Assembly: GCA_022495995.1 (NCBI GenBank) | Contig: JAFEMH010007454.1 | Location: 1-64,000, forward strand | Origin: Adenophora triphylla var. japonica | Taxonomy: Eukaryota > Streptophyta > Magnoliopsida > Asterales > Campanulaceae | Length of the DNA stretch: 64,000 nt | Reading direction: 5' to 3' | Shown here: positions 10,281 through 20,720 of the stretch, piece after piece | Position numbering within the stretch: the stretch's first letter is position 1 | Layout of the letters: the number at the start of each line of letters is the position of its first letter | Notes under the pieces: generated by a model | What the model saw: only the letters and a program-made list of their open reading frames with translations | What the model was told of the DNA's origin: nothing | Databases searched by the model: none | Translations under genes and position numbers: made by a program

Positions 10281-10396
10281 GACATGCAGTCCTCTAGAGT
10301 TTCCTTGTTATGCCATATTAGGATAGATTTAGCCCTATTGTCAGATAGCGGATTAGCTAACCTAGCAAGTGAAGTGTGCATGCGCAGCAGAACCAA
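10281..10396 (+). pseudogene. Decayed MIR395 hairpin, copy 1
   Basis: Aligns with the hairpin at 63895-64000 through its 5' arm (TCCTCTAGAGTTTCCTTG) and its loop (TTTAGCCCTAT..AGATAG..GGAT.AGCTAACC). In the 3' arm the miR395 position (10369-10389) keeps only GAAGTGT, after which the sequence is unrelated. The spacing to the previous hairpin (about 220 nt) equals that in copy 2. A former miR395 gene whose mature sequence is lost. Confidence 0.8.
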
Positions 10397-10488
10397 CTAT
10401 GAGAAATCCACCAATCCACATATGATGTGTGAACAATGAAAGTTGTGTCCCATAGTCAGTAGCTAGATATGGGTAAGGGGGTATGTCA

Positions 10489-10668
10489 TGTAAGCGATAA
10501 ATAAATGATGGCCTCTTAGGATCATACATGCACAGTCCTTGGCTAAGAATTCAGTAAATACATGTACTATATAGCAACTATCTATATTCAATAAACTATC
10601 TATATTCTAGCTAACATGCATTGAATATATCTAAACTATAGATAGTACATGTATTTACTGAATCCTTA
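10489..10668. mobile_element. Copia-1 LTR remnants in inverted arrangement
   Basis: 10489-10570 reads as the start of the copia-1 LTR in plus orientation (TGTAAGCGATA..). From about 10576 to 10668, continued at 12041-12100, the same LTR runs in minus orientation. The two face each other and can form a long hairpin, now split by a solo LTR. The empty version of the split site is preserved at 38404-38470. Confidence 0.7.
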
Positions 10669-12040
10669 TGGTAGTCTAAGTCGCACACCTACTAAATTAA
10701 ATCGGGACTCGGCCACAAGATATGCAGCTAGAGCAAGTCCAGGATCGATCCACGAAGAACGGTTATTGAATACAATCAAGTCACACACGAATGGGGGGTT
10801 TTGTTTGTTGAATAATTAAAAATCCTAAGACGGGAATTAAAAGCTAGGTTATAAACAATTATGTAAGGGAACACCTTGGACATGCAAAATTATCCCCGTC
10901 TATCAATCAATATCACCGGAATGATTCTTTCGTACTTTCCCCTAATTACTTGATCACGAGATAATAAATCTCTATCTCTTCTTTGATAGTAGTTAATAGC
11001 GGCGACACGCTCAACTAAAAACCCTAATTGATAAATAAAACCTAGCCGGCACGATCAAGGTTCTAAATATTAATTGATGAAATTCGAAGAGATGAAGATC
11101 AAGGAATTAACCTATTATTGTTTCAAATAGAATTAAAGCCAAATTTACTTTAATCACAATCCAAGATGACACATTCAAGAATTGCAAAGATGCTACAATG
11201 ACAACCCTAGTCCGACACGATAAAAGGGAGATCTAGCAATAATCAATTAAAAGGATTAAGGGATTGATCAATTTCTGAAAATCCTAGAAATTAATTTGAA
11301 TTAAGAATAAGTAAAATTGCAATTAGGGAAAAATAATAGAACGAAACCAAACCTCAATTGATATTCAAGATGGTTCAAAAGTTACAAGCCAAAGCAATGA
11401 GTTTAGCCTTCCATGGAGATTCAAAACTTGAATATTGTTCTAGGAAAACTAAGGAAAAATAGATGATAACCTAAAATACTGATAAGAGGTAGTATATATA
11501 CTCCCTCCCTAAAACCTAGTTAAAAAGGAAAAGAAAATAAATTAAAAATATTGAAAACTGCAAAAATACGTCATTCCAGCCCGTCTGGGCACGACTCGTC
11601 CTCCCAGGCACGAGTCGTGCCTTAGCCTTCCTTCAATGGGCACGAGTCGTGAGCTGTGGGAAGACTCGTCCCTGACTGCACCCTCTTCTGATTCAGTCGT
11701 CCCCCCTTTGGGGAATAGTTAGGCCAAAGGGGGACGACTCGTCCCCTGGACCAAAAGCTCTGATTTCTTCATTTTTTTCTCTTGACTCCTTGGCTCGCTT
11801 CCGAACTTCCTTGACTTGACTTCCATGGGTGTAAAACTTGATGAACTTGAGCTACTCTTGAGGACCAAAAACACTTACATCATAAACTCTCTAAAATTCT
11901 CTCAAATCACATAGTTTATCTCATAATCCTCACAATACATAAAATCACTCAAAATACATCAAACCTAGCTAATTACATGGAAATAACGAAATATAAGACC
12001 GGAAAGCATAGGAATTACATAGTACAAATCCGCCCTATCA
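10669..12040 (-). mobile_element. Solo LTR, 1372 bp, target duplication CCTTA
   Basis: TG..CA ends and exact duplications CCTTA at 10664-10668 and 12041-12045; the uninterrupted target is seen at 38404-38470. On the minus strand a TATA box (about 11492-11502) is preceded by five or six GC-rich motifs of the type GCACGACTCGT (11586-11750). The U5 has the ATCGATCC..ACTTGC pattern of long plant gypsy-type LTRs. No internal genes. Confidence 0.85.
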
Positions 12041-12114
12041 CCTTAGCCAAGGACTGTGCATGTATGATCCTAAGAGGCCATCATTTATGTATCGCTTACA
12101 CCCTCCCTCAAGCC
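12041..12114 (-). mobile_element. Copia-1 3' LTR start and polypurine tract
   Basis: On the minus strand the polypurine-like GGCTTGAGGGAGGG (12101-12114) is followed by TGTAAGCGATACAT, the LTR start, at 12100. This is the usual copia layout of a TTGAGGGGGAG-type tract directly before the 3' LTR. It fixes the end of the short copia-1 element. Confidence 0.8.
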
Positions 12115-12627
12115 AATTGGAGGTACGAAGATGCAGCTTGAATGGAAATACCGATAGTAGTTGATTAATATTGAACAGTAGCCGAAGATAGAGGTGGTCA
12201 TGACAAGGCATGTACTGCCACTCACTCGGCGGATACAATATGTATGATTCATATTCTTATGAGTTGTCCTCACACAAGAATGGGTGAGGTCCAGATTTCA
12301 CAAGCATGGAATGAGGATCTACATTACGTCTTATTGGTGAAACAACTGAAATATCCATGTGAAACGGTAGACTCGAGAAAAATTGTTGAAGTGAGGACAT
12401 TGTTGCGCTCAATCCGAGTGAAACAGAGCTATGAGCAAAGGTAGGGTGTGTGGGCTAGTCTTGACATGTAACACGAACAGGAAAGAGTCCAGTGTTGATT
12501 GGGCATGTTGATGTATGAGGCAAGCCTATAGTGCAAGGAGTATAAAGACTAGAAGATATCTCTAAGGTAGTGCCCACTGTAGGACCATTTTGTACCGCCT
12601 GAATTATGGGCTGCAAGGCAGGAGTTG
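12115..12627 (-). other. Copia-1 internal, non-coding
   Basis: Between the gag-like stop and the polypurine tract. I find no integrase, RT or RNase H motif on either strand. The element appears to carry no pol gene. Confidence 0.6.
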
Positions 12628-13599
12628 CTAGGGTGTTGTTTGCTGGCTTAGATGATGTGGCAGGTTGTATGGGTTTCGATCTAGATTAGCAAAATCTGGG
12701 TTGAAGCAAGATGACCCAACATAGAGAGTGTGGGCTGATAAACTAAGGTACTCACCAGAAATACCAGTCATTGGCCCACCTACTACTGAACCAAGCTGTA
12801 ATGTCCCATATTGGGCTGATGCTACACACGGTACAACTTGTGGGATTGTTGAATTCAAAAGTCCACATGGAGGATTCACCAAAACAGTTGACTCTTGTGA
12901 AGAATAAATTGTGTATTTGGGAAACAAGCAAGATTGTGGTGGCTTGCTTAGATCAGAAGACGTAGCATCTGTGAAAACATCATTTTTGTATTCGGGAGTA
13001 GTAGAGAGAGAACTAGCCTCCTTCGAAGATGAAAAATATGGTTTCTTAAACTGTTTTTCCTCATCAATAAGACATTCGAAAAATAAATCTAACGAGATTT
13101 GTGGTTTTCGAAAATAATAATAATTGACAAATTTATTGTATAATGGATCAAGTCCATCAACAAGAAAACCAATGAGCTCGATTTCAGAAATTGGACTCCC
13201 GACCCTAGTAAGAGCATATGAAATTGATTTTGCTTCAGAAAAGTAATTTGCCAATGATTGACTAGGAAGTTTTTGAAGACAGTGGAGTTGATCTAGGAGA
13301 TGATCAACATACCAATTTGAAGTTGTAAATAATTGGGAAGAAGATGAAATATTAGAGTCAATCATCGATTCTTCTACGATGGAATAAGTAGGAGAATCTA
13401 TGACATCTTCGATTTCATTATGCTCCGGATAAAGCAAATCCGATGTAGAGAAAGAATAAAAAGCATTGGTGGTAACACTTGGTTCATCACGATGCAAACA
13501 CTCGATTGCAGTATGACCAAGTCTGTTACATAATTGACAAACAACATAGGATGATGGTAACGCATCAAAGCAACAAGGATCGTACCAAAAATCATCCAT
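12628..13599 (-). CDS. Copia-1 gag-like protein with N-terminal zinc knuckle
   Basis: An open frame of 323 codons from the ATG at 13599. This start is chosen because the frame runs upstream through the primer binding site, which cannot be coding. Residues about 22-35 form a CX2CX4HX4C zinc knuckle (CQLCNRLGHTAIEC). Residues about 100-190 resemble the copia gag capsid region (LPSQSLANYFSEAKSISYAL, EIELIGFLVDGLDPLYN). In ordinary copia Gag the knuckle follows the capsid, so the order is reversed here. It is the only ORF of a short element with no pol, so any mobility would need proteins supplied by another element. It could also be a rearranged remnant, but the frame is intact. Confidence 0.7.
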   Translation of the reverse strand: MDDFWYDPCCFDALPSSYVVCQLCNRLGHTAIECLHRDEPSVTTNAFYSFSTSDLLYPEHNEIEDVIDSPTYSIVEESMIDSNISSSSQLFTTSNWYVDHLLDQLHCLQKLPSQSLANYFSEAKSISYALTRVGSPISEIELIGFLVDGLDPLYNKFVNYYYFRKPQISLDLFFECLIDEEKQFKKPYFSSSKEASSLSTTPEYKNDVFTDATSSDLSKPPQSCLFPKYTIYSSQESTVLVNPPCGLLNSTIPQVVPCVASAQYGTLQLGSVVGGPMTGISGEYLSLSAHTLYVGSSCFNPDFANLDRNPYNLPHHLSQQTTP

Positions 13600-13695
13600 T
13601 GTTTTAAGAAAAGAGAAAAAATTAATTTTAAGAAGAAAAATAGAGTAAATTAAGGGAAAATAGCGAAAGCGGAAATCAGGCCACCATGGATCGGT

Positions 13696-13708
13696 GGCTC
13701 TGATACCA
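13696..13708 (-). promoter_or_regulatory. Primer binding site of copia-1 (initiator tRNA-Met type)
   Basis: The minus strand reads TGGTATCAGAGCC, the standard copia primer site complementary to initiator tRNA-Met. It adjoins the inner end of the 5' LTR and precedes the gag-like ORF by about 100 bp. Confidence 0.9.
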
Positions 13709-13780
13709 TAATAGACAAGAATTAGCAATAGGGACGAAAAGTAATGCCATGGAAGAGAAAGAGAGAATATGACTTGTAAT
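13709..13780 (-). mobile_element. Copia-1 5' LTR, inner part
   Basis: The inner end of the copia-1 5' LTR, next to its primer site. The LTR is cut at 13780 by the copia-2 insertion and continues at 38207-38474. Joined it measures about 340 bp. The duplication GTAAT (13776-13780 and 38207-38211) marks the cut. Confidence 0.8.
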
Positions 13781-14605
13781 TGTTGGGTTTTATGGGTCCA
13801 TGCGCAGCGGAATAAGCATCTAAATAACACAAAACCCAAAGCCCTAAGATCCGTTCTATACGATTAAATTGAATTCCTATGAGATAGTATTTACCAACCT
13901 TTATTGCTTTCCGGTCTTGAGCTATCGAACAATTTATCGGTGTGATTTTGAATCACAATCTTCGATCTTCAAAACCTTTGAACCTTCAGATTGCTTTGGA
14001 CAATTTGAACTCTAGGCCTTGATCGTCGTACGAGCGAAGACCCTCTAGTAGTATCCACACGTTAGAATGAACCAAGAACAGTTCTTGAGAATTGCTAGAT
14101 TCTTAAACCTATGGAAGAAATATTGAGAAACCTTTTTTTGTGATTTTCTCTCTTGAAAATTCGGCTCAATTACGGCTGTTTACAGACTCATATTTATACT
14201 ACTTTAGTATCAGAGTTTGTGCCCTAATCAAATTAGGAAACAAGTGTAAACCGCCTCTGTGGCTAGTTGTGTCGCGCGGCAAAACATGCCATATGGCCAG
14301 TTTTGTCGCGCTACAGATCAAGCCATATCAGGAACTGATCTCAATCATTTCTTCCTTTGGTTTAACCAATTCATTCTAGATGTGTGTGACCCAATAGGAT
14401 TATATTATGTTGGCAATGAGCTCGATCATATCTATCCTCATAAGACATAGGCGAACTCTAGCAAGCCATTATGTCTACCCAAATAATATAACGTAAGAGT
14501 TCACGTTTCCAATGGTACACTTCCATTTATCCCTTTGTCTCACGATGCTATATTGAACACAAGTCATGGTCCACGTCAACTTGTATTTGTTCAATGCTTT
14601 CTCGA
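13781..14605 (-). mobile_element. Copia-2 3' LTR, truncated
   Basis: About 95% identical by eye to 36839-37655. It breaks off near 14605, where 37655 continues with different sequence. On the minus strand a TATA-like stretch (about 14189-14198) is preceded by two GC motifs containing TGTCGCGC (14260-14315). Confidence 0.85.
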
Positions 14606-14639
14606 TCTTGATCACTTGGGTGTCTCTGGTTGTAGCTAA

Positions 14640-15400
14640 ATAGAGACACAGCTTCTCCTGATTTGTTCCAGAACTCAATCTTCTTTCTAAGAGATTCATT
14701 TTCCTTTTCAAGGTTGATGGTTTTTTTGTTGTTTTCCAGAGATCTAGAGTTCCCAGCTGTCAGCTCGTCGTAGCCTTTTCAAGCATAAGGCATTGTACTT
14801 TCAGTCCTTGGTTGGCTCTTTCAAGGTTTTCAATGGTTTTACTTTGGGATAGGTTATCAGTGAGCAATGAAGCGAAGCTAGTTTGGTGTCTTTTTATTTT
14901 AAATAAAAGAGTACTATCTAATTGTTTAAATTCTTCATTATTTAAAGAGTTAAACTGGGGTACCTGCTTTAGTTCTTCAGCAACAGCTAAGGCTTCAAGG
15001 TCTTCTTCATTGTCTGAATCTTCATCATCTCCTGCCATTAGGCATATCATTGCTTCTTCTCCTTCACTTTCAGAAACACTGAAATTAAACTCCTCACCAC
15101 TGAACTTGGATGAGTCAGCAATCAGTACTTGTTCTTTGTTTTTCTCATTCTTCCTTTTAGTGCAGTTGTAGCAGCTGCATCTTGAACTATGCATGATCTC
15201 CTTTGAGTAGGAGAGTTTCTAAGCTGTCTGATTGTCCTTGGGTTTCCTTGGTTCAGGACAATCAGATGAGTAATGACAAAGCTTCTTACAGTTGAAGCAT
15301 TCAACTTTCTTTTTATGGTTCTCTTGTTCAGAAGTGGATGGGCTATAACTTCTCTCAAATGACTACTTATGTGCTCTCAGGGTATTTCTGACAGCCATGG
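14640..15400 (-). pseudogene. Copia gag fragment (zinc knuckle and acidic/coiled-coil part)
   Basis: On the minus strand a zinc knuckle CFNCKKLCHYSSDC can be read near 15250-15305, then a basic patch (near 15150). An acidic segment with EEAMICLMAGDDEDSDNEED and a leucine/glutamine-rich stretch predicted to form a coiled coil follow (14760-15194). This layout is typical of larger copia Gag proteins, after the capsid. It is not the same gag as at 34893-35117 and appears to be a leftover from another copia copy joined to the truncated LTR. No start codon or capsid region is kept. Confidence 0.65.
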
Positions 15401-16069
15401 ATATGAGACTTGGTAGGTCTCCTTGAGAAAGGTTGGTTGAGGGATGGTTTACTTTTTGAAGGGAAATAAGAACCATGGAATCAATGTCTTGTTGACTGAT
15501 GGGTTTGTGGGTGGTTTCTTGGCACTACAAGAAAACTGCCAATTAGCCACGGAAATTAGCGACGGATCAAATTTTGTCGCTATTAGCGACGGAATAACGA
15601 CAGAAGCAAAATAAAACGAAAAAATCAGCTACCGACGGATTTAGCGACAGATTAGCGACGGATTTTAGCGACAGACATGAATCTGTCGCTAATCCGTCGC
15701 AATAATGGCGCCAAAAAAGCCCACCCATTTTAGCGACGAATTTAGCGACGGAATAACGACGGATTACAAAATTTTTAACGACGGATTTTTTCTGTCGCTA
15801 TATAAATAAAAAATAAATAAATATTTTTCCTTTTTAAAATTAGCGACGGATTTAGCGACGGATTTTACAAAAATAAATTACCGACGGATATATTCTGTCG
15901 CTAAATAATAAAAAAATATTTTCTTTTGTAAATAACGACGGATTTAGCGACGGATTTTACAAACAAATTTACCGACGGATATATTATGTCGCTAACTAAT
16001 AAAAAATAATTTTTTAAAAAAAAATACCGACGGATTAGCGACGGATTTAGCGACGGAAAATGTTTTTTT

Positions 16070-16855
16070 TTAAATAACTTTTTTTCTAACTTTTTTTATA
16101 TAACTTTTTGAAAAAAACTTCAATACTAAAAAATGTTCAAAATATTTATTTATATTCATAAAAAATAAAAAAAAACTATGCATTTATAAATAAAAATTAA
16201 AGAATTTTACCCGTCCCTGATTTATTTATTATACTTTCATTTATTTATTTTTTTTTCTAACTTTTTTTATATAACTTTTTGAAAAAAACTTCAATACTAA
16301 AAAATGTCCAAAATATTTATTTATATTCATAAAAATAATAAAAAACTATACATTTATAAATAAAAATTAAAGAATTTTATCCGTCCCTGATTTTTTATTA
16401 TACATTCATTTGTTTATTTTTTCTAACTTTTTTATATAACTTTTTGAAAAAAACTTCAATACTAAAAAATGTCCAAAATATTTATTTATATTCATAAAAA
16501 ATAAAAAAAAACTATACATTTATAAATAAAAATTAAAGAATTTTATCTGTCCCTGATTTCTTTCTTATAGTTTCATTTGTTTATATTTTTTCTAACTTTC
16601 TTTATATAACTTTTTGAAAAAAAAATTCAATACTAAAAATTGTCCAAAATATTTATTTATATTCATAAAAAATAAAAAAAAACTATACATTTATAAATAA
16701 AAATTAAAGAATTTTATCCGTCCCTGATTTTTTATTATACTTTCATTTGTTTATATTTTTTCTAACTTTTTTTATATAATTTTTTGAAAAAAACTTCAAT
16801 ACTAAAAAATGTCCAAAATATTTATTTATATTCATAAAAAATAAAAAAAATATAG
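16070..16855. repeat. About 170 bp tandem repeat, 4-5 copies, inside CACTA-1
   Basis: AT-rich units marked by TTCAATACTAAAAA(A/T)TG at roughly 16118, 16291, 16456, 16627 and 16795, so about 165-173 bp each. Each unit also holds CCGTCCCTGATTT and a TATATAACTTTTTG segment. The reverse complement is related to the 140-150 bp repeats at 43384-46290. Confidence 0.85.
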
Positions 16856-17780
16856 GGTATAGGCTATAAAGTGTAGGATATAGAATATAGGATATAAAGT
16901 ATAGGGTATACCCTATAGGGTATACCCTATACCTTATAGGGTATACCCTAAACCCTATACCCTATAGGGTATATATACCCTATACCATATAGGGTATACC
17001 CTATAGGGTATACCCTATACCCTATAGGGTAAACCCTATATCGGTATACCCTATAGGGTATACCGTATACCCTATACCCTATAGGGTATACCGTATACCC
17101 TATACCCTATAGGGTATACCGTATACCCTATACCCTATACGGTATATCCTATAGGGTATACCCTATACCCTATAGGGTATACCCTATACTCTGTAGGGTG
17201 TACCCTATACCCTATAGGGTATACCCTGTAGGGTGTACCCTATACCCTATAGGGTGTACCCTATACCCTATATCCTATACCCTATAGGGTATACCCTATA
17301 CCCTATAGGGTATACCCTATACCCTATACCCTATAGGGTATAGGGTATACCCTATAGGGTATACCCTATAGGGTATACCCTATACCTTATATGGTATACC
17401 CTATACGGTGTACCCTATACCCTATAGGTTATAGGGTATACCCTATAGGGTATACCCTATACGGTATAGGGTATACCCTATAGGGTAAACCTTAAACCCT
17501 ATACCCTATACCCTATAGGGTATACCCTATAGGGTAAATCCTAAACCTTATACCCTATACCCTAACCCTATAGGGTATACCCTATACCCTAACCCTATAT
17601 GGTATACCCTATACCCTATAGGGTATACCCTATACCCTATACCCTATAGGGTATACCATATAGGGTATACCCTATAAGGTATACCCAATAGTGTATACCC
17701 TATACCCCTATACCATATAGGGTATACCCTATATCCTATAGGGTATACCCTATACCCTATACCCTATAGGGTATACCACC
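16856..17780. repeat. CCCTATAGGGTATA satellite-like block
   Basis: About 925 bp of imperfect repeats of CCCTATAGGGTATA, which is nearly its own reverse complement, in runs of 7 to 14 bp subunits. It is not the plant telomere unit (CCCTAAA), though a few CCCTAAACC variants occur. Confidence 0.9.
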
Positions 17781-17874
17781 CTAAATCCGGACGCGTCTGT
17801 TTGCTCTCCGTACTGTGGGCGATTCTAAGGGGCGATTAGTGCGTGTTCTGTCTTTCCGGCCAAATTCGCCGGAG

Positions 17875-18765
17875 ATGGCAAAGTCACCGGATATTAGCAA
17901 CCAAGGAAGCTTTCCCAATCTTCACTCCATTCATCTACCGAAGGAATAACCGATTATTTCATCGCAAACTGAGAATTCGACTCATCCGCAATTAGCGAGG
18001 CCGAAATTCGCCGCCGTCAATTTCCCGCCGGTGAAGACCAAATCAACAGATAAAAATGATGAGGTTTTGCTCGCGAATGTCAACTCTACACTTTCTCCAA
18101 GTGAATCGAATCAATTTACAAATTTTGGAAATCAATTTGGACCAAGTCAAGCTTCGGCACATTCATATGCCCGTGTTGTTCAAGGCTCAATATCTTCATT
18201 CAATGGCGTGGAAGGAGTCTTAGGATATGAGAGATTACCTCCTAGGTGGAGGATGAAAGTTAAGAACAAGCCAGCAATCATTTTCTCAAATCTGGAGTTA
18301 ATGGCGGCAAACAACAAGCTGAGGCATTCTATGGTTTTGAAATTCTCATCAGGTAGGCCCACTATCCTTCAAATTCAGGAGCATATTAAACAAAATTGGA
18401 AATTACATGGTGATTTTGTTGCCAGTTTAATTGATCCTCGTCATGTGGGAGTGTACATAGGAAATGAGGATGACTTAAGATTAGCTTTGTCCAAGGAATC
18501 ACATATTATCAACAAATGCATGTACAGGGCCTTTAGATGGACTCCTGAGTTTAATTTGAAAGAAGAAAATCCAGTTGTGGCAGTTTGGATTAGGCTACCT
18601 GGTATTCCTTGGGAATTTTACAATGGAGCTTTACTTGAATGCATAGGAAATGAACTTGGGAGGTTCTTGAGAGTGGATGATAGAACTTTGGGGCTGACCA
18701 ATCAACTACATGCTAGGATGTGTGTGGAAATAGATGTATCAAAACCTCTTGAAACTGAAGTGTGA
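17875..18765 (+). pseudogene. LINE ORF1 (DUF4283) with one in-frame stop
   Basis: The plus-strand frame starts at ATG 17875 (MAKSPDISNQ), meets a TAA at 17947, then stays open to 18765. The part after residue 110 fits DUF4283, the nucleic-acid-binding domain of plant L1-type LINE ORF1: KFSSGRPTILQIQEHIKQNW, VGVYIGNEDDLRLAL, a VAVWIRLPGIPWEFYN core, then LGRFLRVDDRTL. The zinc knuckle and ORF2 (endonuclease/RT) are missing. The LINE is cut near 18800 by gypsy sequence. It begins right after the CACTA-1 satellite, so it may have been inside that element. Confidence 0.8.
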
Positions 18766-18799
18766 AATCACTTCAAAGTGTATTTGCAGCCTGTGTAAA

Positions 18800-20100
18800 G
18801 GCTCGGAAAAGGAAAAGGATGCTAGCTTAGATGAGGCAGTATATGAGTCCTACATCCTAGAGTTCAATACTCCTTACAAAGACTTGGTCGGTGAATGGAG
18901 GGACTTAATTGAAGCCCTAGCTGAAAGAGGAAAGTGGGCTCCACCCGCCGATCTGGAAAACGTAAGCATCGCGGAAGCCAAACTCTCATCAGGGAGAGTA
19001 GACTCTGTTACGGTGTTAGTAGTCACTCCTGAGACCTTGTCTGAAGAAGAGTGTATGGATGCCCTGGAAAGAGTCTTAAGTCTCGAGGCGACCCAGTCCC
19101 TTTATGTCCTGTAACGACAACGATGTGTTCTTGGTAATTCCCAAGTCAGAGGAGGAGTCCAAGATACCTCTTATATGGCATCAAGTATCCCGACCCTTTT
19201 GCCCTCATTGGTCATCGTAGTCAAGACGAAAGTTCCCGCGAGAGTTCTTGCAGGTGATGCGATGAAGACACGGTCGAAGTGCGGAAGGAACAGTAGAATA
19301 GTGGTTAGCCCGAAGCCAAAAGCCCGAGAAAACCTTCCCGACAAAGTGAAGAACGAAACCCGCCATGAGGTTTGACCCCGCAGAAATCCTTATTGATGAT
19401 GGAATTTCCCACTTCGGAAAATGTTTGGCCAACGTCAAAGATGTCGTCGGAAAGGCTGACCCCTAGAGAAAGAAGGGACATGCTTGACGGTGATGAGGAA
19501 TGTGATCCCACTCTGTTGAAAAAATTGTTGGACCGGATGAGAAAGCCATTCGCCGGGCTCCAAACCACGAAGGTGATAACTCCTGTTGCATGTTGACTTT
19601 GAAAAGTTTGAATGAGGCTGTGAAGGCTCTAAACGGAGAAGGAAAAGGCTGAAACCGGCCAAGCTGCTAAGCCAATCGAGAGATTCGGAACCTTGAGAAG
19701 GTCGAAAGCCGGTAACACAGGATCGGGATTCGAGAAGCGGCCTATGCCTCCGGTAGCGCCGTTAATCGGATTAATCGCGGGGAATTGGCCATACGCCGGC
19801 AGAGCCCGCCTCGACTTTGAAAGAGCTAACAAAGTCCTCCGGTAGGAATAATGACCGGGAAAATCTAATGTCTATGTGATGACTCGGTGCAGACGGATGA
19901 GTATTGAGCGGCCTAAGGGTGACAAAAGGAATGCCATCTCGGAGCCAAAGACGAGATAAGAGGCCTTATAAGCCGGAAGTAGAAAAACCGGACTACGACA
20001 AAGAGGATCCGGTGTTGACTCGGTTGAAGTGTACCCAAGCCAATATCTCCTTGTGGTCCTGTTAACCTCTTCATACCCTCATAAGTTGAAGCTAGAAGAA
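18800..20100 (+). pseudogene. Gypsy-1 gag-related region, broken
   Basis: Open stretches such as 18734-19114 give EFNTPYKDLVGEWRDLIEAL and further acidic segments. They resemble the region between gag and protease in Tat elements, but stops and shifts occur throughout. I could not place a capsid or zinc knuckle with confidence. Assignment rests mainly on position before the protease. Confidence 0.4.
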
Positions 20101-20153
20101 AGTTTGGCCAAGACCATGGTGCCCATAGATGTCATCCCGAAGAGGTCGTCCAA

Positions 20154-20720
20154 ATGATTGGAAGTATCCATTACGGAAACATCATTACCTTCAGCGACTT
20201 GGATCTGCCAAAGTATGGGGCTAGTCATAATGAACCTCTTTACATCACAGTCCGGTTAGAAGAGCGTCGATTGCCACGGGTACTAGTCGATAGAGGGTGC
20301 AATGAATGTCTTGCCGGCCAAGATGATGGACTTATTGGACTTGAAGCCAACCAATTTGAAGCCTTCTAGTCGAGACTATTAAAGCCTATGACTCACTTTG
20401 CAGTCGGTTTTGGGGATTGCTACTCTCAAGGCGTGGTTCGGAAAAAGGTCATGGACGTTGATTTCCAAGTGATTGATATTCCGATTTCATTTCTTGCTCT
20501 CTTTTGGGACGGCCCTGGATTCATCGGATAAATGGGGTAGCCTCTACTTTGCACCGGTGCATCAAATTTCGGTCGAATGATGGTACTATCACCACCATTT
20601 ACGGAGACGAGTGTCACGGTAGAAGGAACCAATTTGGAGACATCCCGATATTGGAAATCAAACATGATGACGAAGGGTTGGCATTGACAGATTCTCTGTA
20701 GCTCCTTCCAAAGCACAAGT
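20154..20720 (+). pseudogene. Gypsy-1 protease remnant
   Basis: The frame at 20154-20369 has PLYITVRLEERRLPRVLVDRGCNECL, which fits the gypsy aspartic protease. The catalytic D-(S/T/G)-G triplet is changed to DRG, which should inactivate it. A GRPWIHRINGVASTLH segment in another frame (20504-20701) matches the conserved end of this domain (..ILGRPWIH..). The enzyme would cut the polyprotein. The frame change between the two parts shows a lesion. Confidence 0.75.

Larger units (their letters stand above)
15533..17784 (+). mobile_element. CACTA transposon 1, left part
   Basis: Starts with the terminal repeat CACTACAAGAAAACTGCC. Next, over 15547-16060, come about 20 subterminal copies of AGCGACGGA or its inverse, typical of En/Spm-type elements. 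Two tandem-repeat blocks follow (16070-16855, 16856-17780). No right-hand end (TTCTTGTAGTG) is visible and no transposase is seen, so the element is truncated and non-autonomous. Confidence 0.8.

Noticed and set aside
10489..12100. Foldback MITE (first reading of the inverted repeats)
   Set aside because: A copia-type polypurine tract directly before TGTAAGCG and the matching segment next to the copia-1 primer-site LTR show that it is LTR sequence.
16856..17780. Interstitial telomere tract
   Set aside because: The unit is CCCTATAGGGTATA, not CCCTAAA; only scattered telomere-like variants occur.
17785..18800. LINE ORF1 as a gene captured by CACTA-1
   Set aside because: Suggestive position, but the right end of CACTA-1 is missing, so capture cannot be told from a separate insertion.
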